A stretch of DNA of 17,499 bases from a bacterium (GCA_041648665.1 JBAZOP010000061.1:1-17499), one strand, 5' to 3'; shown: positions 5,753-13,823, numbered from the stretch's first letter. Numbers and translations: made by a program. The notes: generated by a model from the sequence alone, not told the origin.

Positions 5753-8359
5753 ATGTCATCTTCAGGCGATCGCCGACCTGTGCCGTGGGTCGTGCTCAAG
5801 TTCGGAGGCACCAGCGTATCCAACCTTGATTGCTGGGAAACCATCGCCTCCATTGTAGAGACCAGGCTGGCCGAGGGGAAGCGTCCGCTCGTAGTCTGCT
5901 CCGCGGTCAGCGGCATATCCGACGAGCTGGAGAGGCTGCTGGCCGGCTCACTCAAGGGCTCCCCCGAGGGGGCCCTCGATCGCATAGTCGCAAGACACGC
6001 AGCGCTCGCCGAAGAGCTCGCCGTGGATCGCGGCGAGATCGAATCCTGCATCGAGGAGCTCAAGAGGCTGGTGACAGGCGCTTCGATGATCAGGGAGGTG
6101 ACCCCAAGGCTCAGGGCCAGGGTCATGGCGCAGGGGGAGCTTCTTTCGACCCGGCTTGGCGCCGCATATATGCGCAGGCGAGGTATCGACGCGCAGTGGG
6201 CCGACGCCCGCGACCTGCTCGTCTCCATCCAGAGGCCCGGCGCAGGCGCGAGGCAGCTCTACCTGCATGCGGCGTGCGACACCGAGAGGGATCCAGCCCT
6301 CTGCGAACACATCTCCTCGATTCCATCGCAAGTGGTGATGACGCAGGGATTCATCGCACGCGACACCGCCGGCGACACCGTGCTCCTCGGCCGCGGCGGA
6401 TCAGACACATCGGCCTCCTACTTCGCCGCGAAGCTTGGCGCCGAGCGCTGCGAGATATGGACCGACGTGCCGGGGATGTTCACTGCCAACCCTACCCATG
6501 TCCCGGACGCGCATCTCATCAAATCGCTGGACTACGACGAGGCGCAGGAGATCGCATCATCCGGCGCAAAGGTTTTGCACCCGAGGTGCCTGGCGCCGGT
6601 GCGCAGACACGGCATACCTCTCTCCATCCACTGCCTCTCGTACCCCCATATGCAGGGCACGGTCGTCTCCAGGGACGCGGTGAAGGCCGGGGCGCAGGTG
6701 AAGGCGATCTCCTCGAGGTCTGGAATCACCCTGGTCACGATGGAGACGGTGGACATGTGGCAGGAGGTCGGTTTTCTGGCCAGCGCGTTCGAGTGCTTCA
6801 AAAGACACAACCTCTCCATCGATCTGGTCTCCACGTCCGAGACAAACGTCACGGTCACGATCGACAAGGCCCATAACGCCATGGGGCCGGAGCTCTTGCC
6901 GGCGCTGCTCCTCGACCTCGGCCGCATCTGCCACGCCAGGGCAATAGAGTCCTGCGCTGCGGTGAGCCTGGTCGGCAAGGACATACGTGCGATACTCCAC
7001 AGGATCGCGCCCGCCCTCGAGGTCTTCGAGGAGCAGAAGATATACCTCGTCTCGCAGGCAGCCAATGATTTGAACGTCACGTTCGTGGTCAACGACGAAC
7101 AGGCCCAGAGGCTCGTGCGCGAGCTTCACGGCAGCCTCTTCGGCCAGAAGAAGAAAAGTTCCATACTTGGGCCGACCTGGGACGAGATACGAGGGACCGC
7201 AGGGGATTCGCGATCCGAGTCCCGGCCCAGGTGGTGGCGAAAGAAGAGGGACGAGCTGCTTTCGCTCGCAGCGGGCCGCACGCCCCTTTATGTCTATGAC
7301 GGTGCGACGGTGCGAGCGCAGATCGAGCAGCTCAAGTCAATGGAGTCGCTGGACAGGATCTTCTATTCGCTCAAGGCCAACCCGCACCCGGCGATCCTGA
7401 AGGAGTCGTACGATGCAGGACTCGGTTTCGAGTGCGTCTCGCCTGGCGAGCTGGAGCAAGCGATCTCCCTGTTCAAGGGCATGGATCCGGCGAGGATCCT
7501 CTTCACGCCCAACTTCGCCTCCAGGTCGGAGTACCAGATGGCGCTCAAGCTCGGCGCGACGGTGACGCTGGACAACCTCTTTCCCCTATCCGCGTGGCCG
7601 GAGCTCTTCAAGGGCAGGAAAATCTTTTTGAGGATAGATCCGGGCAAAGGGAGGGGACACCACGAGTTCGTGCACACCGCAGGGGCCAAATCAAAATTCG
7701 GAATTTCGCCCGACCAGTTCGACGAGCTTCACTCCCTCGTGAAATCCTCCGGAGCGAAGATCGTGGGGCTGCACGCCCACGTGGGGAGCAACATCTTCAA
7801 AGCGGAGACGTGGAGCAATACAGCTATGTTCCTTGCCCAGATCGCCGAGCGATTCCCTGAAGTGAGGGTCCTGGATCTGGGCGGCGGTCTCGGGGTGGTG
7901 GAGAAGCCGGGTGTGGAGCCGCTGGACCTGCGGGAGGTCGACTCCACGCTCTGCAGGGCAAAGCGCGCAAACCCGCGCTGCGAGCTGTGGATCGAGCCAG
8001 GCAGGTACTTGGTGGCCGAGGCCGGGGTCCTGCTCGCAAAGGTCACGCAGACGAAGACAAAGGGCGACTACCGCTATGTGGGCATAGATGCCGGGATGAA
8101 CACCCTGATCAGGCCGGCCCTCTACGGGGCTTATCACGAGATCGTGAACCTCACCAGGCTCGACGAACCGCCTGTGGCCACTGCGGACGTGGTCGGCCCC
8201 ATATGCGAATCCGGAGATGTGCTCGGCCACGACAGGCGCATGCCAGAGCCTCGGGAAGGGGACGTGATACTCATCGGGACCGCAGGAGCCTACGGGCGCG
8301 TGATGAGCTCATCGTATAACTTGAGAGCTCCAGCGGAAGAACATTTTCTAAAGGCATAG
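5753..8359 (+). CDS. lysAC: Bifunctional aspartokinase / diaminopimelate decarboxylase fusion
   Basis: A fusion of the first and last enzymes of lysine synthesis, 868 residues from the ATG at 5753 (GGGGAGGA at 5742-5749 just upstream); an in-frame GTG at 5735 would add six. Residues 10-310 are aspartokinase: KFGGTSV at 16-22, GRGGSDTSA at 213-221, WTDVPG at 236-241. Residues about 318-465 hold two ACT domains, the usual site for lysine/threonine feedback. After a basic linker, residues about 495-868 are a PLP-dependent decarboxylase: Schiff-base lysine K541 in FYSLKANPHP, HAHVGSN at 674-680, GGGLG near 710, EPGRY at 748-752 and CESGD at 818-822. Fused enzymes of this type are known from Xanthomonas-like bacteria. 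It converts aspartate to aspartyl phosphate and meso-diaminopimelate to lysine. A bidirectional terminator follows. The 155-bp upstream shows no lysine riboswitch that I can recognise. Confidence 0.95.
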   Translation: MSSSGDRRPVPWVVLKFGGTSVSNLDCWETIASIVETRLAEGKRPLVVCSAVSGISDELERLLAGSLKGSPEGALDRIVARHAALAEELAVDRGEIESCIEELKRLVTGASMIREVTPRLRARVMAQGELLSTRLGAAYMRRRGIDAQWADARDLLVSIQRPGAGARQLYLHAACDTERDPALCEHISSIPSQVVMTQGFIARDTAGDTVLLGRGGSDTSASYFAAKLGAERCEIWTDVPGMFTANPTHVPDAHLIKSLDYDEAQEIASSGAKVLHPRCLAPVRRHGIPLSIHCLSYPHMQGTVVSRDAVKAGAQVKAISSRSGITLVTMETVDMWQEVGFLASAFECFKRHNLSIDLVSTSETNVTVTIDKAHNAMGPELLPALLLDLGRICHARAIESCAAVSLVGKDIRAILHRIAPALEVFEEQKIYLVSQAANDLNVTFVVNDEQAQRLVRELHGSLFGQKKKSSILGPTWDEIRGTAGDSRSESRPRWWRKKRDELLSLAAGRTPLYVYDGATVRAQIEQLKSMESLDRIFYSLKANPHPAILKESYDAGLGFECVSPGELEQAISLFKGMDPARILFTPNFASRSEYQMALKLGATVTLDNLFPLSAWPELFKGRKIFLRIDPGKGRGHHEFVHTAGAKSKFGISPDQFDELHSLVKSSGAKIVGLHAHVGSNIFKAETWSNTAMFLAQIAERFPEVRVLDLGGGLGVVEKPGVEPLDLREVDSTLCRAKRANPRCELWIEPGRYLVAEAGVLLAKVTQTKTKGDYRYVGIDAGMNTLIRPALYGAYHEIVNLTRLDEPPVATADVVGPICESGDVLGHDRRMPEPREGDVILIGTAGAYGRVMSSSYNLRAPAEEHFLKA

Positions 8360-8378
8360 TTGAAGAGATGTAAAAAAA

Positions 8379-8408
8379 AGGGGCGCATCGCAGCGCCCCT
8401 GATTTTTT
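8379..8408. terminator. Bidirectional terminator between lysAC and the ACT gene
   Basis: An 8-bp stem AGGGGCGC (8379-8386) and GCGCCCCT (8393-8400) with loop ATCGCA is flanked by AAAAAAAA on the left (T-run for the minus strand) and TTTTTT at 8403-8408 (T-run for the plus strand). It serves both convergent genes. Confidence 0.85.
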
Positions 8409-8421
8409 CAGATCCTATACT

Positions 8422-8901
8422 TTACTTTATCTTGCTCAACACCTCTGACGTCCTGTTCGGGTCGTTGGTGTCGAACGCGATGACCATTGTGTTCGAATCA
8501 GGCATGGCCGTGGAGTAGGTGCAATAGGTGTCGATGTGAGCCTTTGCCAGCGCATCGGCCGCTTTGTTGAAGCGACCCGGCTCGTTCTTGGTGTACCAGA
8601 GCGTGACCGGTGTCTCCTGGACGTTGTAGCCTGCCGACTTCAGAACCTCGTACGCCTTTTTGTTGTTGTCTGTCACGAGCCTGAAGCAGGTCTCGTTGCC
8701 CCACTTGTAGGTGGTGAAGCACTCGAGGTTTACATTGTTTCTGTTCAGCGGGCTGGTGATGGTGGTGTAGTTTGTGCTGGTGTTCGTCGCCACTATCAGA
8801 AGCTCTCCGGTCGTGCGTGCTGCGTATCCGGTCGTCCTGGTCTCCCTGGTCACCTGCGTGGAACTCATGGTGTTCGGGGATCTTTTCGTTGTGGTGCTCA
8901 T
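8422..8901 (-). CDS. Tandem ACT-domain protein, probable amino-acid sensor
   Basis: A protein of 159 residues from the ATG at 8901, which has AAAGGAGG about 6 nt upstream; a longer frame opening at 8997 would start upstream of the promoter and is rejected. After a Thr/Ser/Arg-rich stretch (1-30) come two ACT-like repeats: about 32-97 (GELLIVATN ... FRLVTDNNKKAYEVLKSAGYNVQETPV) and about 99-158 (TLWYTKNEPGRFNKAADALAKAHIDTYCTYS ... FDTNDPNRTSEVL in outline). N106-E-PG109 in the second repeat matches the ligand-loop glycine of ACT domains. No enzymatic domain is present. Roughly a fifth of residues are Thr. Convergent with the lysine-pathway fusion; it could sense lysine or another amino acid, and may bind a partner enzyme (inference). 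Confidence 0.78.
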   Translation of the reverse strand: MSTTTKRSPNTMSSTQVTRETRTTGYAARTTGELLIVATNTSTNYTTITSPLNRNNVNLECFTTYKWGNETCFRLVTDNNKKAYEVLKSAGYNVQETPVTLWYTKNEPGRFNKAADALAKAHIDTYCTYSTAMPDSNTMVIAFDTNDPNRTSEVLSKIK

Positions 8902-8932
8902 CAAATCCTCCTTTTGGGTTATTAGCGCCAAA

Positions 8933-8961
8933 TCTATAAACAAATAGGGCTCCACAGTCAA
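8933..8961 (-). promoter_or_regulatory. Sigma70-like promoter of the ACT gene
   Basis: On the minus strand TTGACT (8956-8961) is followed after exactly 17 nt by TATAGA (8933-8938). It lies 32 nt upstream of the ATG at 8901, leaving a short leader with the AAAGGAGG site. Confidence 0.6.
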
Positions 8962-9028
8962 GCCTGATCTTATATTTCTTTTTATTGAATCAAGCACTTG
9001 CAGAGGGGAAGAGGCTCATCTAAAAGCC

Positions 9029-10258
9029 ATGTGGATGCCCATATACTCATATAGCCGACTGGCCGCCTTTGCGCAGTGTCCCCTGAAATACAAGTACGCC
9101 TATATAGACGGCATCGAAAGGGGCAGGAGATCCATAGAGGCCTTCATGGGCAACAGGTTCCATGAGGCCATGGAGCGCCTGTACGAGCATGCGCCGCAAT
9201 CTTACCCGTCGGCAGATGAGCTGAGAGAGCTCTTTCTCAAGCTGTGGGATAAGGAGTTTGCCGACGACGTGTTCTCGAACTTGGCGAATAGAAAACCCGA
9301 GGACGTAAGGGCGTTGGGGCTTCGCGCCATAGACGACTATTGGCGCCGTTATCAGCCGTTCGACCAGGGCAGGGTGCTTGGCCTCGAGAGGGAACTCCTG
9401 GTGGATCTGGACGGCTCGGGCAAATACAGGCTCCGCTGCATCATAGACCGACTGATGGCCAGAGACGACTGCTCGTTTGAGATACACGACTACAAGACGG
9501 GAGGATTCCTCCCTGAGCAGAAAAAACTCGACGATGACGAACAACTGGCGCTCTACGAGATCGCGGTGAGAGAGAACTGGCCTTCTGTAAAGACAGTGGA
9601 TCTCGTATGGCACTATGTCGCCTTTGACATGGAGATGAAATCCAGACGCACCGAGGAGGAGCTGGATGAGCTGAAAAAAAGGACCTGCGCGAGGATCGAC
9701 GAGGTGGAGGCCGCCAGAGACTTCCTTCCGCACGAGACGGAGCTGTGCGAGTGGTGCGATTTTTTGAAGATATGCCCTCTCTTCGCCCACAGGTTCGCGA
9801 TCGAGAACCTTCCGCTCGAAAAGTACGCTACGGACGACGCCATCGGCATGGTGAACAGGTTCGCGGCACTCGATGCAGAGAAACGGAAGCTGCACGAGAG
9901 GGAGAAGCAGATCGAGCTGGAGCAGGAGAGGATCAAGGTTCAGGCCGTCATAAAGGCGGAGCAGGAAGGGGTGAAGCGTCTGTTTGGAGACACGCACGTG
10001 CTGACCATAAAGGATGACATACGGGTCAGCTATCCGAAGAAAGGCGAACTTGTCCGCGCTGCCTTTGAGTCCGCGATGCATGGCCTGGGGCTGTGGGAGA
10101 GGGTGATAGACGTGAACTTCAGCTCGCTCAAATCCATGGCCCACGAAATTGGATGGAAGGGGAGCGGCGATATCCCGCTAGGGCTCGCGGAATTTCTCAA
10201 GATCGAGCCTATAAAACAGGTCCGGATCTCCAGGCGAAAAGATCTGGATGATGATTGA
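9029..10258 (+). CDS. Iron-sulfur PD-(D/E)XK nuclease (RecB/Cas4-like) with C-terminal extension
   Basis: A protein of 409 residues with the complete RecB-family nuclease set: YSRLAAFAQCPLKY at the start with C17, H45 in GNRFHEAMERLY, D140 in CIIDRL, D154-Y-K156 (HDYKTG), Q172xxxY176, and C240-x2-C243-x5-C249. C17 plus the last three cysteines match the 4Fe-4S staple of AddB/Cas4-type nucleases. These enzymes cut or resect DNA with a metal-ion mechanism. Residues 275-315 form a charged coiled coil (EKRKLHEREKQIELEQERIK), and residues 318-409 are an extra basic domain that I do not recognise. Start is uncertain: ATGs at 9029 and 9035, neither with a well placed ribosome binding site. No helicase or cas gene adjoins it. 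Confidence 0.88.
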   Translation: MWMPIYSYSRLAAFAQCPLKYKYAYIDGIERGRRSIEAFMGNRFHEAMERLYEHAPQSYPSADELRELFLKLWDKEFADDVFSNLANRKPEDVRALGLRAIDDYWRRYQPFDQGRVLGLERELLVDLDGSGKYRLRCIIDRLMARDDCSFEIHDYKTGGFLPEQKKLDDDEQLALYEIAVRENWPSVKTVDLVWHYVAFDMEMKSRRTEEELDELKKRTCARIDEVEAARDFLPHETELCEWCDFLKICPLFAHRFAIENLPLEKYATDDAIGMVNRFAALDAEKRKLHEREKQIELEQERIKVQAVIKAEQEGVKRLFGDTHVLTIKDDIRVSYPKKGELVRAAFESAMHGLGLWERVIDVNFSSLKSMAHEIGWKGSGDIPLGLAEFLKIEPIKQVRISRRKDLDDD

Positions 10259-10352
10259 TTTTTCTGAAATCGACCGAATCCTTCAATAAAATCCACATAT
10301 TACCACTTTTTACTTGAAAGCCAAAAGCCACTCAGGATATAGAGCCCCGCCT

Positions 10353-11003
10353 ATGGCCATAAATATCAACTTCATCTTTGATCTCGATGGCACTGTAGTC
10401 AACCCGGGCACCGCCATCCCGCGCTGCATAAACTTCGCTCTCAAGAAGCACGGCATGAAGTCCGTGCCGATCGAGCGGCTCAAGCGCTACATAGGCTTCA
10501 ACCTCGAGACGGTATTTGCGGAGATCACCGGCCGCAAGGACAAGCGCTTCCTCAAGCAATGCGTGGACTCGTACAGGGAGCGCTTCCACAAGGAGGGCAT
10601 AGCCGAACATCGCCTTTATCCGGGCATAGTGGGGTTGCTCGAGGCGGTGTCGCAGCGCGGCAATATAGTCATCGCCTCGATCAAGCCGCAGGTCTCGTGC
10701 GACATGGTTCTCGACCACCTCGGCATCAAGCCCCTGTTCACCTCGGTCTATGGAAGCGAGCTGGGCGGAACGCGGTCGAGCAAAGGCGACGTCCTCAAGT
10801 ACGCGATGAAGAACGAGAAGCTGAAGAAGGCGATCATTATAGGCGACCGCGGCGTGGACATAGAGGCTGCGAAGAGATGCTCATGCCCCACGATCGGCGT
10901 CTCCTACGGCTACGGCACTAAAGAAGAGCTGGTGCAGGCAGGTGCCGACAAAATCGCAGAGACGGTCGGGGAACTGAGGCAATATCTGCTCACCGCGACA
11001 TGA
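10353..11003 (+). CDS. HAD-superfamily phosphatase (phosphoglycolate phosphatase-like)
   Basis: A protein of 216 residues from the ATG at 10353. A TTG at 10314 would add 13 residues without a ribosome binding site, and HAD motif I is normally near the N-terminus, which favours the ATG. Motif I FDLDGT puts the nucleophile at D10 and acid/base at D12; motif II is S109 (IASIKP); motif III is K144 (RSSKGD); motif IV is GDRGVD with D165 and D169. A helical cap lies between motifs I and II (about 20-90), as in Gph/PpaX-type phosphatases. The substrate is unknown. Its stop overlaps the larE start by 4 nt (ATGA), so the two genes are likely co-translated; a link of this phosphatase to the Lar cofactor is possible but not shown. 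Confidence 0.9.
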   Translation: MAININFIFDLDGTVVNPGTAIPRCINFALKKHGMKSVPIERLKRYIGFNLETVFAEITGRKDKRFLKQCVDSYRERFHKEGIAEHRLYPGIVGLLEAVSQRGNIVIASIKPQVSCDMVLDHLGIKPLFTSVYGSELGGTRSSKGDVLKYAMKNEKLKKAIIIGDRGVDIEAAKRCSCPTIGVSYGYGTKEELVQAGADKIAETVGELRQYLLTAT

Positions 11004-11788
11004 ACGATAAACTGGACGATCTGAGGCGGCGCCTCCGCAAACTGGAGAGCGCCGTCGTTGCTTTTTCAGGCGGCGTGGATTCCTCGCTGCTGGCCGTGCT
11101 CGCTCGTGCGGAGCTTGCGGACCGGATGATAGCGGCGACTGCCGTGTCCCCGAGCCTTCAGTCGACCGACCGCATGTTGTGCGTCGCCCTTTCAGAGCAG
11201 CTTAAGCTTCCTCACGCGTTTGTCGAGACGAACGAACTCTTGGATCAAGATTATGCGGCAAATCCGGATGACCGATGCTATTTCTGCAAGCGGCATCTGC
11301 TCGAGAGAATGATTGCGCTTGCGGACGAGAAGGGGTTCAAATTCGTGGTCGAAGGGACGAACCTCTCCGACCTCGATGGCCACAGGCCAGGGAGGCGGGC
11401 GACCGAGGAGAACGCGAGGGCGGTCACCCCCCTGATCGACGCCGGCCTGACCAAAGAGGATGTGAGGACCATTGCGAGAGAGCTCCGCATACCCACTGCG
11501 GATAAGCCCTCTGCCGCGTGTCTCGCTTCGAGGATCCCCGCGGGCATCCCCATCACCCGCGATCTGCTGCGGCGGATCGATTTGGCCGAGGATGCGGTGC
11601 GCGCGTCTGGCGTAAGCCAGGTGAGGGTGCGCCATCATGGCGAGATCGCGAGGATCGAGGTCGGCGAGGACGAGATCGACACGGTCGCGAGGGCGAGGAG
11701 CGAGATAGCGGAAAAACTGGGCGAGCTCGGGTGGAAGTTCGTAGCCCTGGATCTGACAGGCTACCGCACGGGCGGCGCGAAGGGCTGA
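11000..11788 (+). CDS. larE: ATP-dependent sulfur transferase LarE (nickel-pincer nucleotide synthesis)
   Basis: A protein of 262 residues. The PP-loop SGGVDS (23-28) binds ATP; the family block PSAACLASRIP puts the sulfur-donating Cys at C174. LarE adenylates pyridinium-3,5-biscarboxylate mononucleotide and inserts sulfur, in many species by sacrificing its own cysteine. Here a C93-x2-C96 pair (DDRCYFCKRH) joins C174; three cysteines suggest the 4Fe-4S catalytic variant described for some LarE proteins, rather than the single-use form (inference). It follows the HAD gene with an ATGA overlap and precedes larB by 7 nt. LarC, needed for nickel insertion, is not in the window. Confidence 0.92.
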   Translation: MNDKLDDLRRRLRKLESAVVAFSGGVDSSLLAVLARAELADRMIAATAVSPSLQSTDRMLCVALSEQLKLPHAFVETNELLDQDYAANPDDRCYFCKRHLLERMIALADEKGFKFVVEGTNLSDLDGHRPGRRATEENARAVTPLIDAGLTKEDVRTIARELRIPTADKPSAACLASRIPAGIPITRDLLRRIDLAEDAVRASGVSQVRVRHHGEIARIEVGEDEIDTVARARSEIAEKLGELGWKFVALDLTGYRTGGAKG

Positions 11789-11795
11789 AGGGATC

Positions 11796-12557
11796 ATGGA
11801 AAAGGCGGATATTAAGAGACTGCTGGACGAGGTGGCAAAGGGCGCGTTGACCGCTGCGGAGGCGCTGGATCGTCTCTCCGTTCTCCCGTTCGTCGACATG
11901 GGCTTTGCAAAGCATGATGGACACAGGCCGCTCAGGAACGGCTTCGCGGAGGTGATCTTCTGCGAGGGCAAGAGGCCGGAGCACGTGAAGGCGATCGTTG
12001 CAGATGCCTCGACCCGCGGGCTCAACGTCTTGGGGACAAGGGCGGATGGCCGGCTCTGCGAGATGCTGGCAAAGGAATTCCGCGGGATCGACTTCGACGA
12101 GCAGAGCCGCACGTTCAGGCTGATGAAGATGACGCCGGAGCCTTTGCCCGGGAAGCTGGCCGTGCTGGCGGCGGGCACTGCGGACCTCGCAGTCGCGGAG
12201 GAGGCGTGCCGCACAGCGCAGTTCTTCGGAGTCGAGCCAAACCGCCATTACGATGTGGGCATCGCAGGGCTGCACAGGCTGCTCTCGTGTCTTGAGGAGA
12301 TAAAGCAATCGGATGCACTGATCGTGGTCGCGGGCATGGAGGGAGCGTTGCCCGGCGTAGTCGGCGGCCTCGTCGGCGCTCCGATCATAGCGGTGCCGAC
12401 CAGCATCGGCTATGGAGCGAGCTTCAAGGGGATCGCAGCACTTCTCGGAATGCTCAACACATGTTCCGAGGGCGTTTCAGTCGTGAACATCGACAACGGT
12501 TTCGGGGCAGCGTGCGCCGCGATCCGCATCCTGAGAATGATGCAGGATAACGGGTAG
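11796..12557 (+). CDS. larB: Nickel-pincer cofactor biosynthesis protein LarB (PurE-related)
   Basis: A protein of 253 residues. The C-terminal half (about 120-250) is PurE-like: VLAAGTADLAVAEEA at 123-137, GMEGALPGVVGGLVG at 180-194 and AVPTSIGYG at 199-207. The N-terminal part (1-115), including GFAEVIFCEGKRPEHV at 49-64, matches the LarB-specific domain. LarB carboxylates and hydrolyses nicotinic acid adenine dinucleotide to pyridinium-3,5-biscarboxylate mononucleotide, the substrate of LarE, so the two adjacent genes carry out successive steps in the cytoplasm. Start ATG at 11796 has GAAGG at 11787-11791. Confidence 0.95.
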   Translation: MEKADIKRLLDEVAKGALTAAEALDRLSVLPFVDMGFAKHDGHRPLRNGFAEVIFCEGKRPEHVKAIVADASTRGLNVLGTRADGRLCEMLAKEFRGIDFDEQSRTFRLMKMTPEPLPGKLAVLAAGTADLAVAEEACRTAQFFGVEPNRHYDVGIAGLHRLLSCLEEIKQSDALIVVAGMEGALPGVVGGLVGAPIIAVPTSIGYGASFKGIAALLGMLNTCSEGVSVVNIDNGFGAACAAIRILRMMQDNG

Positions 12558-12570
12558 GGGAGGATGCGCG

Positions 12571-13515
12571 ATGGCAAGCCCGGCCGTGTGGATCGCCCTG
12601 CTCGCAGTCATGAATTTATTCTGGGCAGGCTCGTACTCCGTGATGAAGTACGGGCTGGCCTCACTCGATCCCCTCTCTCTCGTCTTTTGGCGCCTCTCCA
12701 TCGGTTTCATAATCCTGGCCGGTTGGATAGCGATCAGGCGCTATGACCTCAGGATCGGCTGGCGCGATGGGTTGCGGGTCGCATCCTCCGGGATATGCAT
12801 CGCCCTCTCCAGCTATCTCACCGTGATCGGCGTGGAGATGTCGCACGCTTCCGACGCCTCGCTGCTGTATGTGTTCGAGCCGGTCTGGGCGATCATCCTG
12901 GCTTGCATCTTCCTCAAGGAACGCATGCTCATGAGCACGATCCTTGGCCTTGTCATCGCGATCGCGGGTCTCGTAAGGCTTTCGGGTTTCGATATCGCGG
13001 CCGGGGGTCTCCCGGACAGCGGCGTGGGACTGGGCAACGCGCTCATAGTCATAGGCCTCATGTCGGAAGGGCTTTTTTCGATAATGCTCAAGCCGGCGTC
13101 GAAACGCAGGCCAGTGGTCGTGCTCCTGGCGGGCGTGCTCCTGGTCGCCTCGCTCACCCTTGCGATTCCGATGCACTTCAAAAACGGATTCAGCCTTGCG
13201 ATCGACAGGGCCGGGATCTTTTCCATCGGCTACCTCGCCGTCATCTGCACCGCGTTGGGTTACTCGGTCTGGGTTGCGGTGCTGCGCCATGTGCCGCTCT
13301 CGGTCATGGAGTTCACCATCTTCATACAACCGATCGCAGGCATGCTCATCGCGACCGCGGCGTTGGGCGAACCGATCGACAACCGCGTTATCTGGGGCGG
13401 TGCGCTGTGCATCGCAGGCATGGCGGTCGCCGTGACAGGGCACATCAGGTATGCGAAAAAGAACGGAAGAGCGTTGGCCACAAAAGATTTCGTAATGCCC
13501 GCAGATGCGCTTTGA
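12571..13515 (+). CDS. EamA/DMT-family transporter, ten membrane segments
   Basis: A protein of 314 residues with about ten hydrophobic segments in two repeated halves (about 1-140 and 150-300), typical of EamA drug/metabolite transporters such as RhaT or YdcZ relatives. The first half contains the family hallmark near the end of the repeat (YVFEPVWAIILACIFLKERM, about 98-117), the second its counterpart FIQPIAGMLIATAALGEPI. AGGGGAGG 7 nt before the ATG is a strong ribosome binding site. It follows larB by only 13 nt, so it is probably in the same operon; a role in moving a Lar precursor, nickel chelate or lactate is only a guess. The substrate cannot be read from the sequence. Confidence 0.9.
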   Translation: MASPAVWIALLAVMNLFWAGSYSVMKYGLASLDPLSLVFWRLSIGFIILAGWIAIRRYDLRIGWRDGLRVASSGICIALSSYLTVIGVEMSHASDASLLYVFEPVWAIILACIFLKERMLMSTILGLVIAIAGLVRLSGFDIAAGGLPDSGVGLGNALIVIGLMSEGLFSIMLKPASKRRPVVVLLAGVLLVASLTLAIPMHFKNGFSLAIDRAGIFSIGYLAVICTALGYSVWVAVLRHVPLSVMEFTIFIQPIAGMLIATAALGEPIDNRVIWGGALCIAGMAVAVTGHIRYAKKNGRALATKDFVMPADAL

Positions 13516-13582
13516 CACTGAATATCCACAATCCAAGTTCAGCTTAAATTAGATATAATTGTGCATAATTGTTGAAAAAAGT

Positions 13583-13611
13583 TTGACTCAAATGATGTAA
13601 TTCATTATAAT
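13583..13611 (+). promoter_or_regulatory. Near-consensus sigma70 promoter of the Lys-rich peptide gene
   Basis: TTGACT (13583-13588) and TATAAT (13606-13611) lie exactly 17 nt apart, in an AT-rich stretch (13530-13645). This is the best promoter match in the window. Transcription would start near 13618, giving a leader of about 48 nt that ends in AAAGGAGGGGG. A short CCTTT-TTC-AAAGG hairpin could cover part of that site. Confidence 0.75.
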
Positions 13612-13665
13612 TACTCTGGAATTGATAAGCGATTGAAATTCTAACCTTTTTCAAAGGAGGGGGAA

Positions 13666-13770
13666 ATGGTAAAGAAGAAGAAAAAGGTGACAAAGAAGAA
13701 AAAGGTCACCAAAAAGAGGAAGAAGGTAGCGAAGAAGAAGAAGAAGGTTTCCCGCAAGAAGAGGAAGTAA
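13666..13770 (+). CDS. 34-residue Lys-rich basic peptide (histone-H1-tail-like repeats)
   Basis: A peptide of 34 residues: 21 Lys, 3 Arg, 5 Val, 2 Thr and one each of Met, Ala and Ser, with no acidic or aromatic residue. It is built of about four and a half repeats, KKKKKVT, KKKKVT, KKRKKVA, KKKKKVS and a RKKRK end. That it is a true gene is shown by a very strong ribosome binding site (AAAGGAGGGGG with a fitting spacer), a near-consensus promoter (13583) and an intrinsic terminator (13794). The repeats are like the tail of histone H1 and of bacterial H1-like proteins (Hc1, AlgP), but this has no other domain. It should bind DNA or RNA by charge; whether it compacts DNA, sits on ribosomes, or has another role is not known. 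It is too short for most gene callers. Confidence 0.8.
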   Translation: MVKKKKKVTKKKKVTKKRKKVAKKKKKVSRKKRK

Positions 13771-13793
13771 GTCTCCTCAAGGAGAGCTTACGC

Positions 13794-13823
13794 CGGGGGC
13801 CCAATCGGGCTCCCGTTTTTTTT
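13794..13823 (+). terminator. Strong terminator of the Lys-rich peptide gene
   Basis: A 9-bp stem CGGGGGCCC (13794-13802) and GGGCTCCCG (13807-13815), with one G-T pair and an AATC loop, is followed by eight T. It ends a transcript of about 200 nt that carries just the peptide gene. Confidence 0.9.

Noticed and set aside
9029..10258. Cas4 and a CRISPR locus
   Set aside because: The nuclease is longer than Cas4, and no repeat array or other cas gene is visible in the window.
13666..13770. Programmed frameshift in the A-rich Lys codons, helped by a GGTGAC/GTCACC hairpin (13686-13710)
   Set aside because: The A-runs are five bases, not the A AAA AAG heptamer, and the hairpin arises from Val-Thr repeats with different codons. 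The zero frame ends properly just before the terminator.
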